Source: Pedobacter sp. UBA4863 (GTDB lineage Bacteria > Bacteroidota > Bacteroidia > Sphingobacteriales > Sphingobacteriaceae). Taken from it: a stretch of DNA of 38,916 bases. The stretch covers positions 24,058 to 62,973 of the forward strand of contig NZ_DHDZ01000002.1 of NCBI RefSeq assembly GCF_002399615.1, read 5' to 3'. Numbering within the stretch: position 1 is the stretch's first letter; each line of letters begins with the position of its first letter. The notes beneath the pieces are model-generated. The model had not been told where the DNA came from. It worked only from the letters and a program-made list of their open reading frames with translations, and searched no databases. Below, piece by piece: positions 8,267 to 15,735 of the stretch. The position numbers were made by a program, and so were the translations under genes.

Positions 8267-11176
8267 CTAAAAAAAACCGAGTTGCCCTTTGTCGTCTATC
8301 TTAATGTCATCAGGATTAGTAATCTCGAAAGATATTTTCTTTTTTTGCACGGGTTGTTCTCCTGTTTGATTGGCTGTATTTTCTTGTGCAGCTTCCTTTG
8401 CAGGCTCTTCTACCACCAAGGGTTTAGCTGCCGATTTAAGCGCTGGCTTGGCTTTTTTCGGTGCTACCGCAGCATCAAAAGTCGGACTTTCCTCATTTGG
8501 TTCGGGCTTTACCTCATCTACATGAATTTCTTCTACAGCTTCTACCTTGCCGTCTTGTTCCTCTTCTCCAGTTGATGGATCTGTATGTATTTCTGTTACT
8601 TCAAAATGCGAATCTTCTAACTCGGTTAAACCAATTTCTGGTTCAGCATCAATTAACGAAACCTGTTTTACTGTATGCGGACTTAATCGATTTCCATTGG
8701 CTTTCCAGCCTTTCACATCAATTAAGCCCGTCAATTCTAGTTCTAAAGTTTCTTCTATTTTAGTTTTACCTTTTTCTACATCTACAGTTAGTTTTGCATC
8801 TTGTTTTCCGGTAATGAAAACCATTTTCGAACCATTTTCTTCACTAATGAAGCTTACCACCTTACCAATTGGCTGCACTTCGAACATAAATCGTTTTACG
8901 AAATAATTCTTCGCTTTACCATCGTAATGTACTACTCCATAAACATGCTCTGGATTGAATTTTTGCATCAATACAATACCAGGATCAAAGTGGTTGCTCA
9001 ACTCAAAAGTACTTAGTTCGTAAGTACCATTGCCGTAAACCTGCAAAATCTTATCATCGCCATCAAATTCGCCCAAATACTTTCCTCTGCCATCAACATT
9101 TAAACGTTTTAGGATATCATCGTACCAAATTTTGATACCTGCCAATGTAGAAATACCTTTGGTTTTTAACAGCACTTTCTTAATTGGGAACTTCACCACG
9201 ATGTTCCCCATCGAGCTACGCCCTTTAATGGCAATATTAGCGAAATCAATATCAATACTTAACTTTTTAAGTTTAGAATGAGGTTTTAGCTGTACCGAAA
9301 CCACCTCTGCCTCGCCATTAGGGTTAGCCGTAAAATATAATGCTTTAGAACCCTTAGTTCCTTTGGTTAAATCATACTCTTTATCGCGGGTTACGCCCAA
9401 TACTGAAAAACGTTTAATGTAGCTGATACCACTTCCACCGTCTTTGTAAATCATGTTATAAACCGTACGATCATCGCCTTTTTTGAAAACCTGCGCATGA
9501 ATAATGTGCTTACCTACAAAGGTTTTATCAGCCACTTTAGTTACAATAAACCTACCGTCTTCTCTAAAAACAATAATTTCGTCAATATCAGAACAATCGC
9601 CAATATATTCATCTTTTTTTAAGCCTGTACCAATAAAACCATCTTCGCGGTTCATGTACAATTTTACATTTGCTAAGGCTACTTTAGCTGCTTCTACCCT
9701 ATCAAATAATCTAATTTCGGTTTTACGCTCACGTCCTTTACCGTACTTCGCTTTAATTTTCTCGAACCAGGCAATGGTATAATCTGTTAAATGACGCAAA
9801 TGCCCCCTTACCGTTTTCATCTCGTCTTCCAGAGCTTTCATCATCTCATCCGCTTTTTTCACATCAAAACGAGTGATGCTACTCATCGGCTTATCAATTA
9901 GCTTTTTGAAATCTTCGGCCTGTATTTCACTATATAGAGAAGCCTTAAATGGCTCGAATAAACGATGCAACACGCCTACCACTGTATCAAAATCTCCAGA
10001 ATTTTCATATTCCGAATTTTTGTACATCCCTTCTTGAATAAAGATCTTTAACAATGAACTGAAGAAAACACGCTCTTGCAATTCGTGCAGGCGTATTTCT
10101 AGTTCCTGTTTCAATAAAGCTTTGGTAAACTTGGTATTTTGTTCTAAAATATCATTTACGCTTAAGAAATGAGGCTTGTCATCCTTAATTACGCAAGTAT
10201 TTGGCGAAATAGAAACTTCGCAATTGGTAAAGGCATAAAGGGCATCAATGGTTACATCTGGCGATATACCAGGTGCCAAATGCACTACAATTTCTACGTT
10301 AGCTGCCGTATTATCTTCAATTTTTTTAATCTTAATTTTACCTTTGTCGTTTGCAGCTAAAACGCTATCAATTAACGACCCTGTGGTTGTACTGTAGGGA
10401 ATTTCGGTAATGACCAAGGTCTTTTTATCACGCTCGGTGATTTTGGCACGCACCCTAATTTTACCCCCACGTTGCCCCTCGTTATAGTTTGAAAAATCGG
10501 CCATACCGCCCGTAAAAAAGTCGGGTAAAATATTTGGCCTAACTCCTTTTAAAACCTCAATAGAAGCATCTATCAACTCTATAAAATTATGAGGCATAAT
10601 TTTAGTGGCCAAACCAACGGCAATACCTTCGGCTCCCTGTGCCAATAGCAAAGGAAATTTTACGGGCAGCGTTAATGGCTCGTTGTTACGTCCATCGTAA
10701 CTTAGGGACCACACCGTAGTATCTGCATTAAAAACTACATCGTTCGCAAATTTCGACAAACGAGCTTCAATGTAACGTGGCGCAGCAGCGCTATCCCCTG
10801 TAATCGGGTCGCCCCAGTTACCTTGGCAGTCAATTAACAAATCCTTCTGACCAATTTGCACCATCGCATCCCCAATTGAGGCATCCCCATGCGGATGGTA
10901 CTTCATCGTGTTCCCAATTACGTTGGCCGCTTTGTTAAAACGACCATCATCCATCTCCTTTAGCGAGTGCATAATACGACGCTGTACGGGTTTAAAACCA
11001 TCGTTAATGTGCGGTACTGCCCTATCTAATATTACGTAAGAAGCATAGTCTAAGAACCAATTTTCGTACAAACCATTAATTGGGATAACAGTATGTTTAT
11101 GCTCTTCAACACGCTCATCACGCTCTCGTTCTTCGGGTAAATTGGTTTCGTTTAAATCGTCCAGTTCTTCACTCAT
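8267..11176 (-). CDS. parC: DNA topoisomerase IV subunit A
   Basis: The 969-residue type IIA topoisomerase A subunit decatenates and relaxes DNA together with ParE. Visible are the winged-helix/tower core with HPHGDASIGDAM (94-105), the catalytic tyrosine Tyr135 in AAPRYIEARL, and a C-terminal beta-pinwheel region. The pinwheel lacks an obvious GyrA box, which together with its length and N-terminus favours ParC over GyrA. At the position of GyrA Ser83, the main quinolone contact, there is Ala99; the Asp87 equivalent is Asp103. E. coli ParC is about 750 residues. The extra length is a C-terminal tail of about 120 residues rich in Glu, Pro, Ala and Lys. The start MSEELDDLNE is the first Met after a gene-free leader. 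parE is not in the window. Confidence 0.92.
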   Translation of the reverse strand: MSEELDDLNETNLPEERERDERVEEHKHTVIPINGLYENWFLDYASYVILDRAVPHINDGFKPVQRRIMHSLKEMDDGRFNKAANVIGNTMKYHPHGDASIGDAMVQIGQKDLLIDCQGNWGDPITGDSAAAPRYIEARLSKFANDVVFNADTTVWSLSYDGRNNEPLTLPVKFPLLLAQGAEGIAVGLATKIMPHNFIELIDASIEVLKGVRPNILPDFFTGGMADFSNYNEGQRGGKIRVRAKITERDKKTLVITEIPYSTTTGSLIDSVLAANDKGKIKIKKIEDNTAANVEIVVHLAPGISPDVTIDALYAFTNCEVSISPNTCVIKDDKPHFLSVNDILEQNTKFTKALLKQELEIRLHELQERVFFSSLLKIFIQEGMYKNSEYENSGDFDTVVGVLHRLFEPFKASLYSEIQAEDFKKLIDKPMSSITRFDVKKADEMMKALEDEMKTVRGHLRHLTDYTIAWFEKIKAKYGKGRERKTEIRLFDRVEAAKVALANVKLYMNREDGFIGTGLKKDEYIGDCSDIDEIIVFREDGRFIVTKVADKTFVGKHIIHAQVFKKGDDRTVYNMIYKDGGSGISYIKRFSVLGVTRDKEYDLTKGTKGSKALYFTANPNGEAEVVSVQLKPHSKLKKLSIDIDFANIAIKGRSSMGNIVVKFPIKKVLLKTKGISTLAGIKIWYDDILKRLNVDGRGKYLGEFDGDDKILQVYGNGTYELSTFELSNHFDPGIVLMQKFNPEHVYGVVHYDGKAKNYFVKRFMFEVQPIGKVVSFISEENGSKMVFITGKQDAKLTVDVEKGKTKIEETLELELTGLIDVKGWKANGNRLSPHTVKQVSLIDAEPEIGLTELEDSHFEVTEIHTDPSTGEEEQDGKVEAVEEIHVDEVKPEPNEESPTFDAAVAPKKAKPALKSAAKPLVVEEPAKEAAQENTANQTGEQPVQKKKISFEITNPDDIKIDDKGQLGFF

Positions 11177-11372
11177 GTGCTAAAAAAAGTTTTTGGGATG
11201 CGTAAATATAAGACTTGAAGCCCATTTTTGCGAGAGAAGTTTTTAACAATTTAACCTAAGTTTTTGATGCACAACAAACTGGCCTTTTAGAAAAGCGTAA
11301 ACAGCAATTTTTAGTTTCCGATAGGCCCGCTATCCGTTGCAATCTTTTTATGAATACCGCTGGCAACTTAGG

Positions 11373-11405
11373 AAACTTCGTAAGTTTTGAAAACTTACGA
11401 AGTTT
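11373..11405. repeat. Perfect 16-bp palindrome
   Basis: The arms AAACTTCGTAAGTTTT (11373-11388) and AAAACTTACGAAGTTT (11390-11405) are exact reverse complements separated by one base. It lies between divergent genes, so it is not placed as a terminator for either. It may be a dispersed palindromic repeat or a binding site. Confidence 0.75.
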
Positions 11406-11505
11406 GATTTTCTGCAACAAAAAGTATTTCCACTCCTATCGGGTTTAGAAAACTTAAACCTGTGCACAACACCTGCATTTTAAACCCGGTAGTAGCGAAC
11501 ACGTA

Positions 11506-11528
11506 GGGCAAACCTTTTTTGTTTGCCC
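11506..11528. repeat. Short GC-rich hairpin with T-rich loop
   Basis: GGGCAAAC (11506-11513) pairs exactly with GTTTGCCC (11521-11528) around a CTTTTTT loop. There is no T-tract after it on either strand, so it is not a clear terminator. It belongs to the repeat-like stretch before ligA. Confidence 0.5.
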
Positions 11529-11680
11529 GAAGTAAAGCGAATAACGGGGCTATCCAATTGTCGTGGCCACTAACCTTGCTTTTCTAGAACAAAAAATTAT
11601 ACTGATTTGCACCCAACAATTCATCAATTAAACAATCAAACAATTTACTAAAACTACTCGCAAGTCCTTATCTTCGCCTT

Positions 11681-13696
11681 ATGTCTATGTTTGCGATAAA
11701 AGAACAAATGGATGCCTTGGTTGCCGAACTGAACCAGCATACCTACAATTATTATGTTTTGGCAATGCCAACCATCGGCGATTACGAGTTTGACAAGAAG
11801 CTGGAAGAATTAGCCAAATTGGAAAAGGAACACCCAGAGTTTGCCGACCCCAATTCTCCTACACAAAAAGTGGGTGGCGATATTACCAAAACTTTTAACA
11901 CCGTAAGGCATAAGTGGCCAATGTTATCGTTGGGCAATACTTACAATGAGCAAGACCTTAGAGATTTTGACGAACGTGTACGCAAAGCCATTGGCGATAA
12001 TTTCGAGTACGTTTGTGAATTGAAATTCGATGGTTTATCGATGAGCATTACTTACGAAAATGGCATAATTACTCGTGCTGTAACTCGTGGCGATGGTACG
12101 CAAGGCGATGATGTAACGGCAAACATCAAAACTATTCACTCTATTCCACATCAAGTTAAAGCAGGCCACCTACCAGAAACTTTCGAAATTAGAGGGGAAA
12201 TATTTATGCACCGAGCAGCGTTTGACCGATTGAACAGAGAACGCGAAGAACTAGGCGAAGTACCTTACGCAAATCCGAGAAATTTTGCGGCAGGAACAGT
12301 AAAAATGCAAGATTCTAAAGAAGTAAAAAAGCGTCCGTTAGATTGCTTTCTTTATGGCCTATATACCGACAAGCACTTTTTTAAAACACATTGGGAAAGC
12401 CTAGAAGCTGTAAAAAGTTGGGGCTTTCAGGTATGTGAGCACACCAAATTGGCTTCTAATATCGAAGAAGTTTTAGATTTCATCCATCACTGGGATAACG
12501 AGCGTTTTAAGCTAAGCTACGACATTGACGGAATTGTGATTAAAGTAAATAGTTATGCGCAACAACAAGAATTAGGTTTCACGGCTAAATCTCCCCGTTG
12601 GGCCATCTCTTATAAATACAAAGCCGCCGAAGTACAAACGGTTTTAGAGAAAGTAACTTACCAAGTTGGACGTACTGGTGCAGTTACGCCTGTAGCCAAT
12701 TTAAAACCTGTAGTTTTAGCGGGCACCACTGTAAAAAGAGCAACACTACATAATGCCGATGAGATTGCTCGTTTAGATTTACACGAAGGCGACACCGTTT
12801 GGGTAGAAAAAGGTGGCGAGATTATCCCTAAAATTATCAAGGTAAATTTAGAATTGAGGAAGCCTGGCACCAAAGCCATTCATTTTATCGAAAACTGCCC
12901 CGAATGCAATACCTCACTCATTAGAAAAGAAGGCGAAGCTGCCTATTATTGCACAAATAGTGAGGGCTGTGGGCCACAAATAGTTGGCAAAATACAGCAT
13001 TTTATTGGCCGCAAAGCAATGAATATTGATGGCTTAGGCGATGAAACTATCGAAACCTTTTACAAACTTGGCTTAGTACGCCACATCAGCGATCTGTACC
13101 AGCTTCACGAAAAAGCAGATGAACTTAAAACCATTGAGCGTTTCGGCGAAAAATCAATAGAAAATATGCTGGCCGGTATAGAAAAATCTAAGCAGATGCC
13201 TTTCGAAAAAGTACTTTTCGGTTTGGGTATTAGATATGTTGGCGAAACTGTAGCCAAGAAATTGGCAAAAGGTGTAAAAAATATTGACAACCTCGCTACT
13301 GCCACTTTAGAAGAGTTAACAACAATAGACGAAATTGGTGTTCGCATAGCCGACAGCATCAACGAATACTTCGCACAAAACAGCAATATTTCGCAAATAA
13401 ACGAACTAAAAGATGCAGGTTTATGCTTTGAGATAAAAGAAACTTTAAATAAGCCTCAAAGCGACAAATTAAATGGAAAAACATTTGTAATTTCGGGCGT
13501 TTTCGAAAAATATAGCAGGGATGAATTAAAGAATTTGATAGAAGAAAACGGAGGCAAAATCTTAAGTGGAATCTCGGCCAAACTAGACTTTTTAGTTGCA
13601 GGCGATAACATGGGACCATCCAAATTAGAGAAAGCCACCAAACTCAACATCAAACTGATTAGCGAAGATGAGCTGGAGGAAATGTTGAATTTATAG
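11681..13696 (+). CDS. ligA: NAD-dependent DNA ligase
   Basis: The 671-residue protein seals nicks in DNA during replication and repair using NAD+. Domains in order are: domain Ia (HTYNYYVLAMPTIGDYEFDKKL, NAD binding), the adenylation domain with nucleotidyl-lysine Lys115 in CELKFDGLSM, the OB fold (YKAAEVQTVLEKVTYQVGRTG), a four-cysteine zinc finger (CPECN and CTNSEGC, about 407-432), helix-hairpin-helix repeats, and a C-terminal BRCT domain (about 590-671, LNGKTFVISGVFEKYSRDELK). Length is normal for the family (E. coli 671). A second Met two codons in (MFAIKEQM) could also be the start. It is read alone, away from parC, with dapA 128 nt downstream on the same strand beyond an inverted repeat. 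Confidence 0.98.
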   Translation: MSMFAIKEQMDALVAELNQHTYNYYVLAMPTIGDYEFDKKLEELAKLEKEHPEFADPNSPTQKVGGDITKTFNTVRHKWPMLSLGNTYNEQDLRDFDERVRKAIGDNFEYVCELKFDGLSMSITYENGIITRAVTRGDGTQGDDVTANIKTIHSIPHQVKAGHLPETFEIRGEIFMHRAAFDRLNREREELGEVPYANPRNFAAGTVKMQDSKEVKKRPLDCFLYGLYTDKHFFKTHWESLEAVKSWGFQVCEHTKLASNIEEVLDFIHHWDNERFKLSYDIDGIVIKVNSYAQQQELGFTAKSPRWAISYKYKAAEVQTVLEKVTYQVGRTGAVTPVANLKPVVLAGTTVKRATLHNADEIARLDLHEGDTVWVEKGGEIIPKIIKVNLELRKPGTKAIHFIENCPECNTSLIRKEGEAAYYCTNSEGCGPQIVGKIQHFIGRKAMNIDGLGDETIETFYKLGLVRHISDLYQLHEKADELKTIERFGEKSIENMLAGIEKSKQMPFEKVLFGLGIRYVGETVAKKLAKGVKNIDNLATATLEELTTIDEIGVRIADSINEYFAQNSNISQINELKDAGLCFEIKETLNKPQSDKLNGKTFVISGVFEKYSRDELKNLIEENGGKILSGISAKLDFLVAGDNMGPSKLEKATKLNIKLISEDELEEMLNL

Positions 13697-13706
13697 CCTT
13701 TACTCT

Positions 13707-13766
13707 CGTCATGCTGAATTTATTTCCGCATCAGCTAACCGACTCTGAAATAAATTCAGAGTGACG
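13707..13766. repeat. Inverted repeat of the GTCATGCTGAATTTATTT type
   Basis: CGTCATGCTGAATTTATTTC (13707-13726) pairs with GAAATAAATTCAGAGTGACG (13747-13766) with only two mismatches. The sequence matches a palindromic intergenic repeat I recognise from Sphingobacteriaceae genomes. It lies between ligA and dapA and could end or attenuate transcription, but there is no T-tract. Confidence 0.7.
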
Positions 13767-13824
13767 ACTAAAGCTAATCACTGCTGTAAACTAGAGTTAA
13801 AGTAATTAATAATTAATAAACATA

Positions 13825-14703
13825 ATGAACAAATTTCACGGAACAGGTGTAGCATTGGTCACGCCTTTCAACACCGATGGCTCGGTAGATTATCAGGGAT
13901 TAGAACGCCTGATCAATCACTTGGTTAATGGAGGTATTGAGTACCTCGTATCTTTAGGGACAACTGGCGAAACTGCCACATTAAGCAAGGACGAGAAGAA
14001 GAAGGTGTGGGAGTTTACCGCTGAAATTAACAACGGTCGTTTACCTTTAATGGCTGGCATTGGCGGTAACGATACTTTAAGCGTTGCCGAAGAGATTAGA
14101 ACTTTTGAAAGCAACGGCTACAGCGCCATCCTTTCGGTTAGTCCGTATTATAACAAACCTAACCAAGAAGGCATTTACCAACACTACAAATATTTAAGCG
14201 AAACAAGCAGTTTACCAATTCTACTTTACAATGTACCCGGTAGAACAGGCATTAACATGACACCGGAAACTACTTGTAGGTTGGCACACGACTTTAAAAA
14301 CCTAATAGGCATTAAAGATGCTGCTGGCACTTTCGAGCAGTTTAACCAAATCATGAGAGACAAGCCAACTGATTTTATGCTCATTTCTGGCGATGATCCT
14401 GTGGCCCTGCCAATGATGTCTATTGGAGCTGTTGGCGTAATTTCTGTAATTGGAAATGCTTTACCAAGACAGTTTTCAGATATGATTAGGTTATGTTTAA
14501 ATGGCGAATTTGCAAAGGCTACACCTGCGCATTTAAGCTTGTTAGAGTTTACCAGATTATGCTTTGCAGAAGGTAATCCGGTAGGTGTTAAAGCGGCTTT
14601 AAAACAGTTAGGTATTTGTGGTGATGATGTGCGCTTACCATTGGTAAAAGCTAGCGCAGGCTTAGATGCACAAATTACAGCGCAATTGAAAAAGCTGGCA
14701 TAA
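13825..14703 (+). CDS. dapA: 4-hydroxy-tetrahydrodipicolinate synthase
   Basis: The 292-residue TIM-barrel enzyme condenses pyruvate with aspartate semialdehyde, the first committed step to meso-diaminopimelate and lysine. Key residues are in place: Schiff-base Lys164 (LIGIKDAAG), Tyr135 and Arg140 in YNVPGR, and Thr46-Thr47 in GTTGET. Length equals that of E. coli DapA (292). Its product pathway supplies the diaminopimelate that MurE (28220-29677) adds to peptidoglycan. It is followed by a strong terminator, so its transcript ends before the lipoprotein gene. The start MNKFHGTGVALVTPF is the usual N-terminus. Confidence 0.98.
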   Translation: MNKFHGTGVALVTPFNTDGSVDYQGLERLINHLVNGGIEYLVSLGTTGETATLSKDEKKKVWEFTAEINNGRLPLMAGIGGNDTLSVAEEIRTFESNGYSAILSVSPYYNKPNQEGIYQHYKYLSETSSLPILLYNVPGRTGINMTPETTCRLAHDFKNLIGIKDAAGTFEQFNQIMRDKPTDFMLISGDDPVALPMMSIGAVGVISVIGNALPRQFSDMIRLCLNGEFAKATPAHLSLLEFTRLCFAEGNPVGVKAALKQLGICGDDVRLPLVKASAGLDAQITAQLKKLA

Positions 14704-14725
14704 TCAACATCATTAAATGATATAC

Positions 14726-14763
14726 AAAAGCCCTGGTTGAAAAAAAACAATCAGGGCTTTTTT
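14726..14763 (+). terminator. Rho-independent terminator of dapA
   Basis: AAAAGCCCTGGTTG pairs with CAATCAGGGCTTTT (one G-T wobble) around an A-rich loop, and the 3' arm runs into a T-tract. It begins about 22 nt past the dapA stop. Confidence 0.92.
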
Positions 14764-14770
14764 ATGCTAT

Positions 14771-14870
14771 CGTCATTGACGAGGAAAGAGGAGAAATCTA
14801 ACATTAACAATAAACTTTTTTTTAGATTTAGCTTCTCTTATTTACAATTCTCTCTACGTTGGAAATGACG
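14771..14870. repeat. Long inverted repeat of the CGTCATTGACGAGG type
   Basis: The left arm (14771-14800: CGTCATTGACGAGG, then AGAGGAGAAATCTA) mirrors the right arm (14823-14870: TAGATTTAGCTTCTCTT, then ACGTTGGAAATGACG), leaving an unpaired AT-rich middle. The sequence is of the same kind as the fragment at 32-60. It looks like a dispersed non-coding repeat sitting after the dapA terminator. Confidence 0.65.
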
Positions 14871-14949
14871 TCCACCCAGACTGCTACAAGACGATAATAC
14901 GCTATATATTAACCATAAAAGTGTTACAAGCAATGTCATTAAAATGTAA

Positions 14950-14978
14950 TTGACAGGCATATTAATTGCTTATATTTA
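14950..14978 (+). promoter_or_regulatory. Promoter of the small lipoprotein gene
   Basis: TTG (14950-14952), an 18-nt spacer, and TATATTTA (14971-14978) match the Bacteroidota TTG/TAnnTTTG arrangement except for the final base. Transcription would begin about 20 nt before the start codon at 15004. Confidence 0.6.
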
Positions 14979-15003
14979 GACAATACACACTTAATACATA
15001 CAG

Positions 15004-15285
15004 ATGAAAAAATTATTACTATTGCTACTTGTGCTAGGCACAATGAGCTGTAACGTAGTGCAATACTACGAGCCCAAGTTCGTTCTAGGAATGGAAGAAC
15101 AGGAGTTTAAGCGTTTCAACAAATCGGCGGTACAAGTTTATGGCGACCAAGCTAGGGCAGCGGTAGTTTACAGAACTTACAACCGCATTACAGAATCATT
15201 CAAATTCTTTGTTTTCGAAAAACAAAAATTAGTTAGGTTTAGCGAAGGAGCCTATCCAGACGATCATAAGTTTATCCAAATGTAG
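15004..15285 (+). CDS. Small lipoprotein of unknown function
   Basis: The 93-residue protein has a lipoprotein signal, MKKLLLLLLVLGTMSC, with the lipid-bearing Cys16. The mature 77 residues (for example YYEPKFVLGMEEQEFKR and AAVVYRTYNRITESFKFFVF) look like a short beta-rich domain: the pattern 'MEEQEFKR...VYRT...FFVFEKQKLVRF' recalls small outer-membrane-associated domains of the SmpA/OmlA fold. That is a weak resemblance and I do not assign it. It has its own promoter and a strong terminator, so it is a single-gene transcript. Confidence 0.85.
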   Translation: MKKLLLLLLVLGTMSCNVVQYYEPKFVLGMEEQEFKRFNKSAVQVYGDQARAAVVYRTYNRITESFKFFVFEKQKLVRFSEGAYPDDHKFIQM

Positions 15286-15290
15286 CAATA

Positions 15291-15327
15291 ACCAAAAAAG
15301 CACCTTGGTCAGAGGTGCTTTTTTGGT
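15291..15327. terminator. Bidirectional terminator between the lipoprotein and Hc1 genes
   Basis: ACCAAAAAAGCACCT (15291-15305) pairs perfectly with AGGTGCTTTTTTGGT (15313-15327) around a 7-nt loop. A-runs on one arm and T-runs on the other let it end transcripts from both converging genes. Confidence 0.93.
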
Positions 15328-15342
15328 AACAATGCGTTTAAA

Positions 15343-15519
15343 TTAAGCTTTGTTTTTAGTTTCTTGAACTTCTAAGCGGATGCTTTGAGCTAAGTTTTTT
15401 AAGTCTTGCATACCTTTACGAACACGTGTTCCGGCAGCACTGTTAGATTTAGAATAGAACTTGTCCACATCAGCTTCTAAAGCTGCAACTAGTGCTTTTA
15501 CTTCAGCAAATTTTTTCAT
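15343..15519 (-). CDS. Histone H1-like protein, Hc1 family
   Basis: This small gene encodes 58 residues, beginning MKKFAEVKALVAALEADVDK and ending VQETKNKA. The protein is helical and lysine-rich, with SNSAAGTRVRKGMQDLKNL in the centre, matching the short histone-H1-like (Hc1) proteins that nearly every Bacteroidota genome encodes. They are thought to bind DNA or act in nucleoid structure, but the role in this phylum is not well established. A purine-rich AGGAG lies about 11 nt before the ATG, an uncommon feature here. It converges on the lipoprotein gene and shares its bidirectional terminator. The upstream leader (to about 15640) is strikingly A/T-rich. Confidence 0.9.
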   Translation of the reverse strand: MKKFAEVKALVAALEADVDKFYSKSNSAAGTRVRKGMQDLKNLAQSIRLEVQETKNKA

Positions 15520-15685
15520 TTTAAAAATACTCCTATTAGTTTTTAAGGTTTTGATTAATACTCTATTACTAATGTAAGAGGTTTATTTTAATAAAAAAAC
15601 TTTTGTGAAAATAAAAGTTTCGGTTTTTTGCGTTTTTTTTCCACAAAACATCCACTTATACACAGCAAAACACCTAAAAATCAAA

Positions 15686-15728
15686 AGATGGCAAAACACC
15701 CCATTAAAATTGAGGTATTTTGCCATCT
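15686..15728 (-). terminator. Terminator of the alpha-oxoamine synthase gene
   Basis: AGATGGCAAAACACC (15686-15700) pairs with GGTATTTTGCCATCT (15714-15728) with one mismatch. On the minus strand it is followed by TTTTGATTTTT. It begins 8 nt past the stop at 15736. Confidence 0.88.
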
Positions 15729-15735
15729 AAAATCT

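Larger units (their letters stand above)
11177..11680. other. Gene-free 504-bp stretch between parC and ligA
   Basis: parC and ligA are read divergently from this stretch. It has no convincing reading frame. It holds a perfect 16-bp palindrome (11373-11405), a small hairpin (11506-11528), and matched scraps such as ATCGGGTTTAGA near 11437 against TAAACCCGGTAGT near 11481, and two GGGCTATCC/CCGCTATCC phrases. This gives the look of a decayed dispersed repeat. Just before ligA the octamer TATCTTCG, 4 nt from the start codon, resembles a -7 box and would give a nearly leaderless transcript. Confidence 0.6.
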
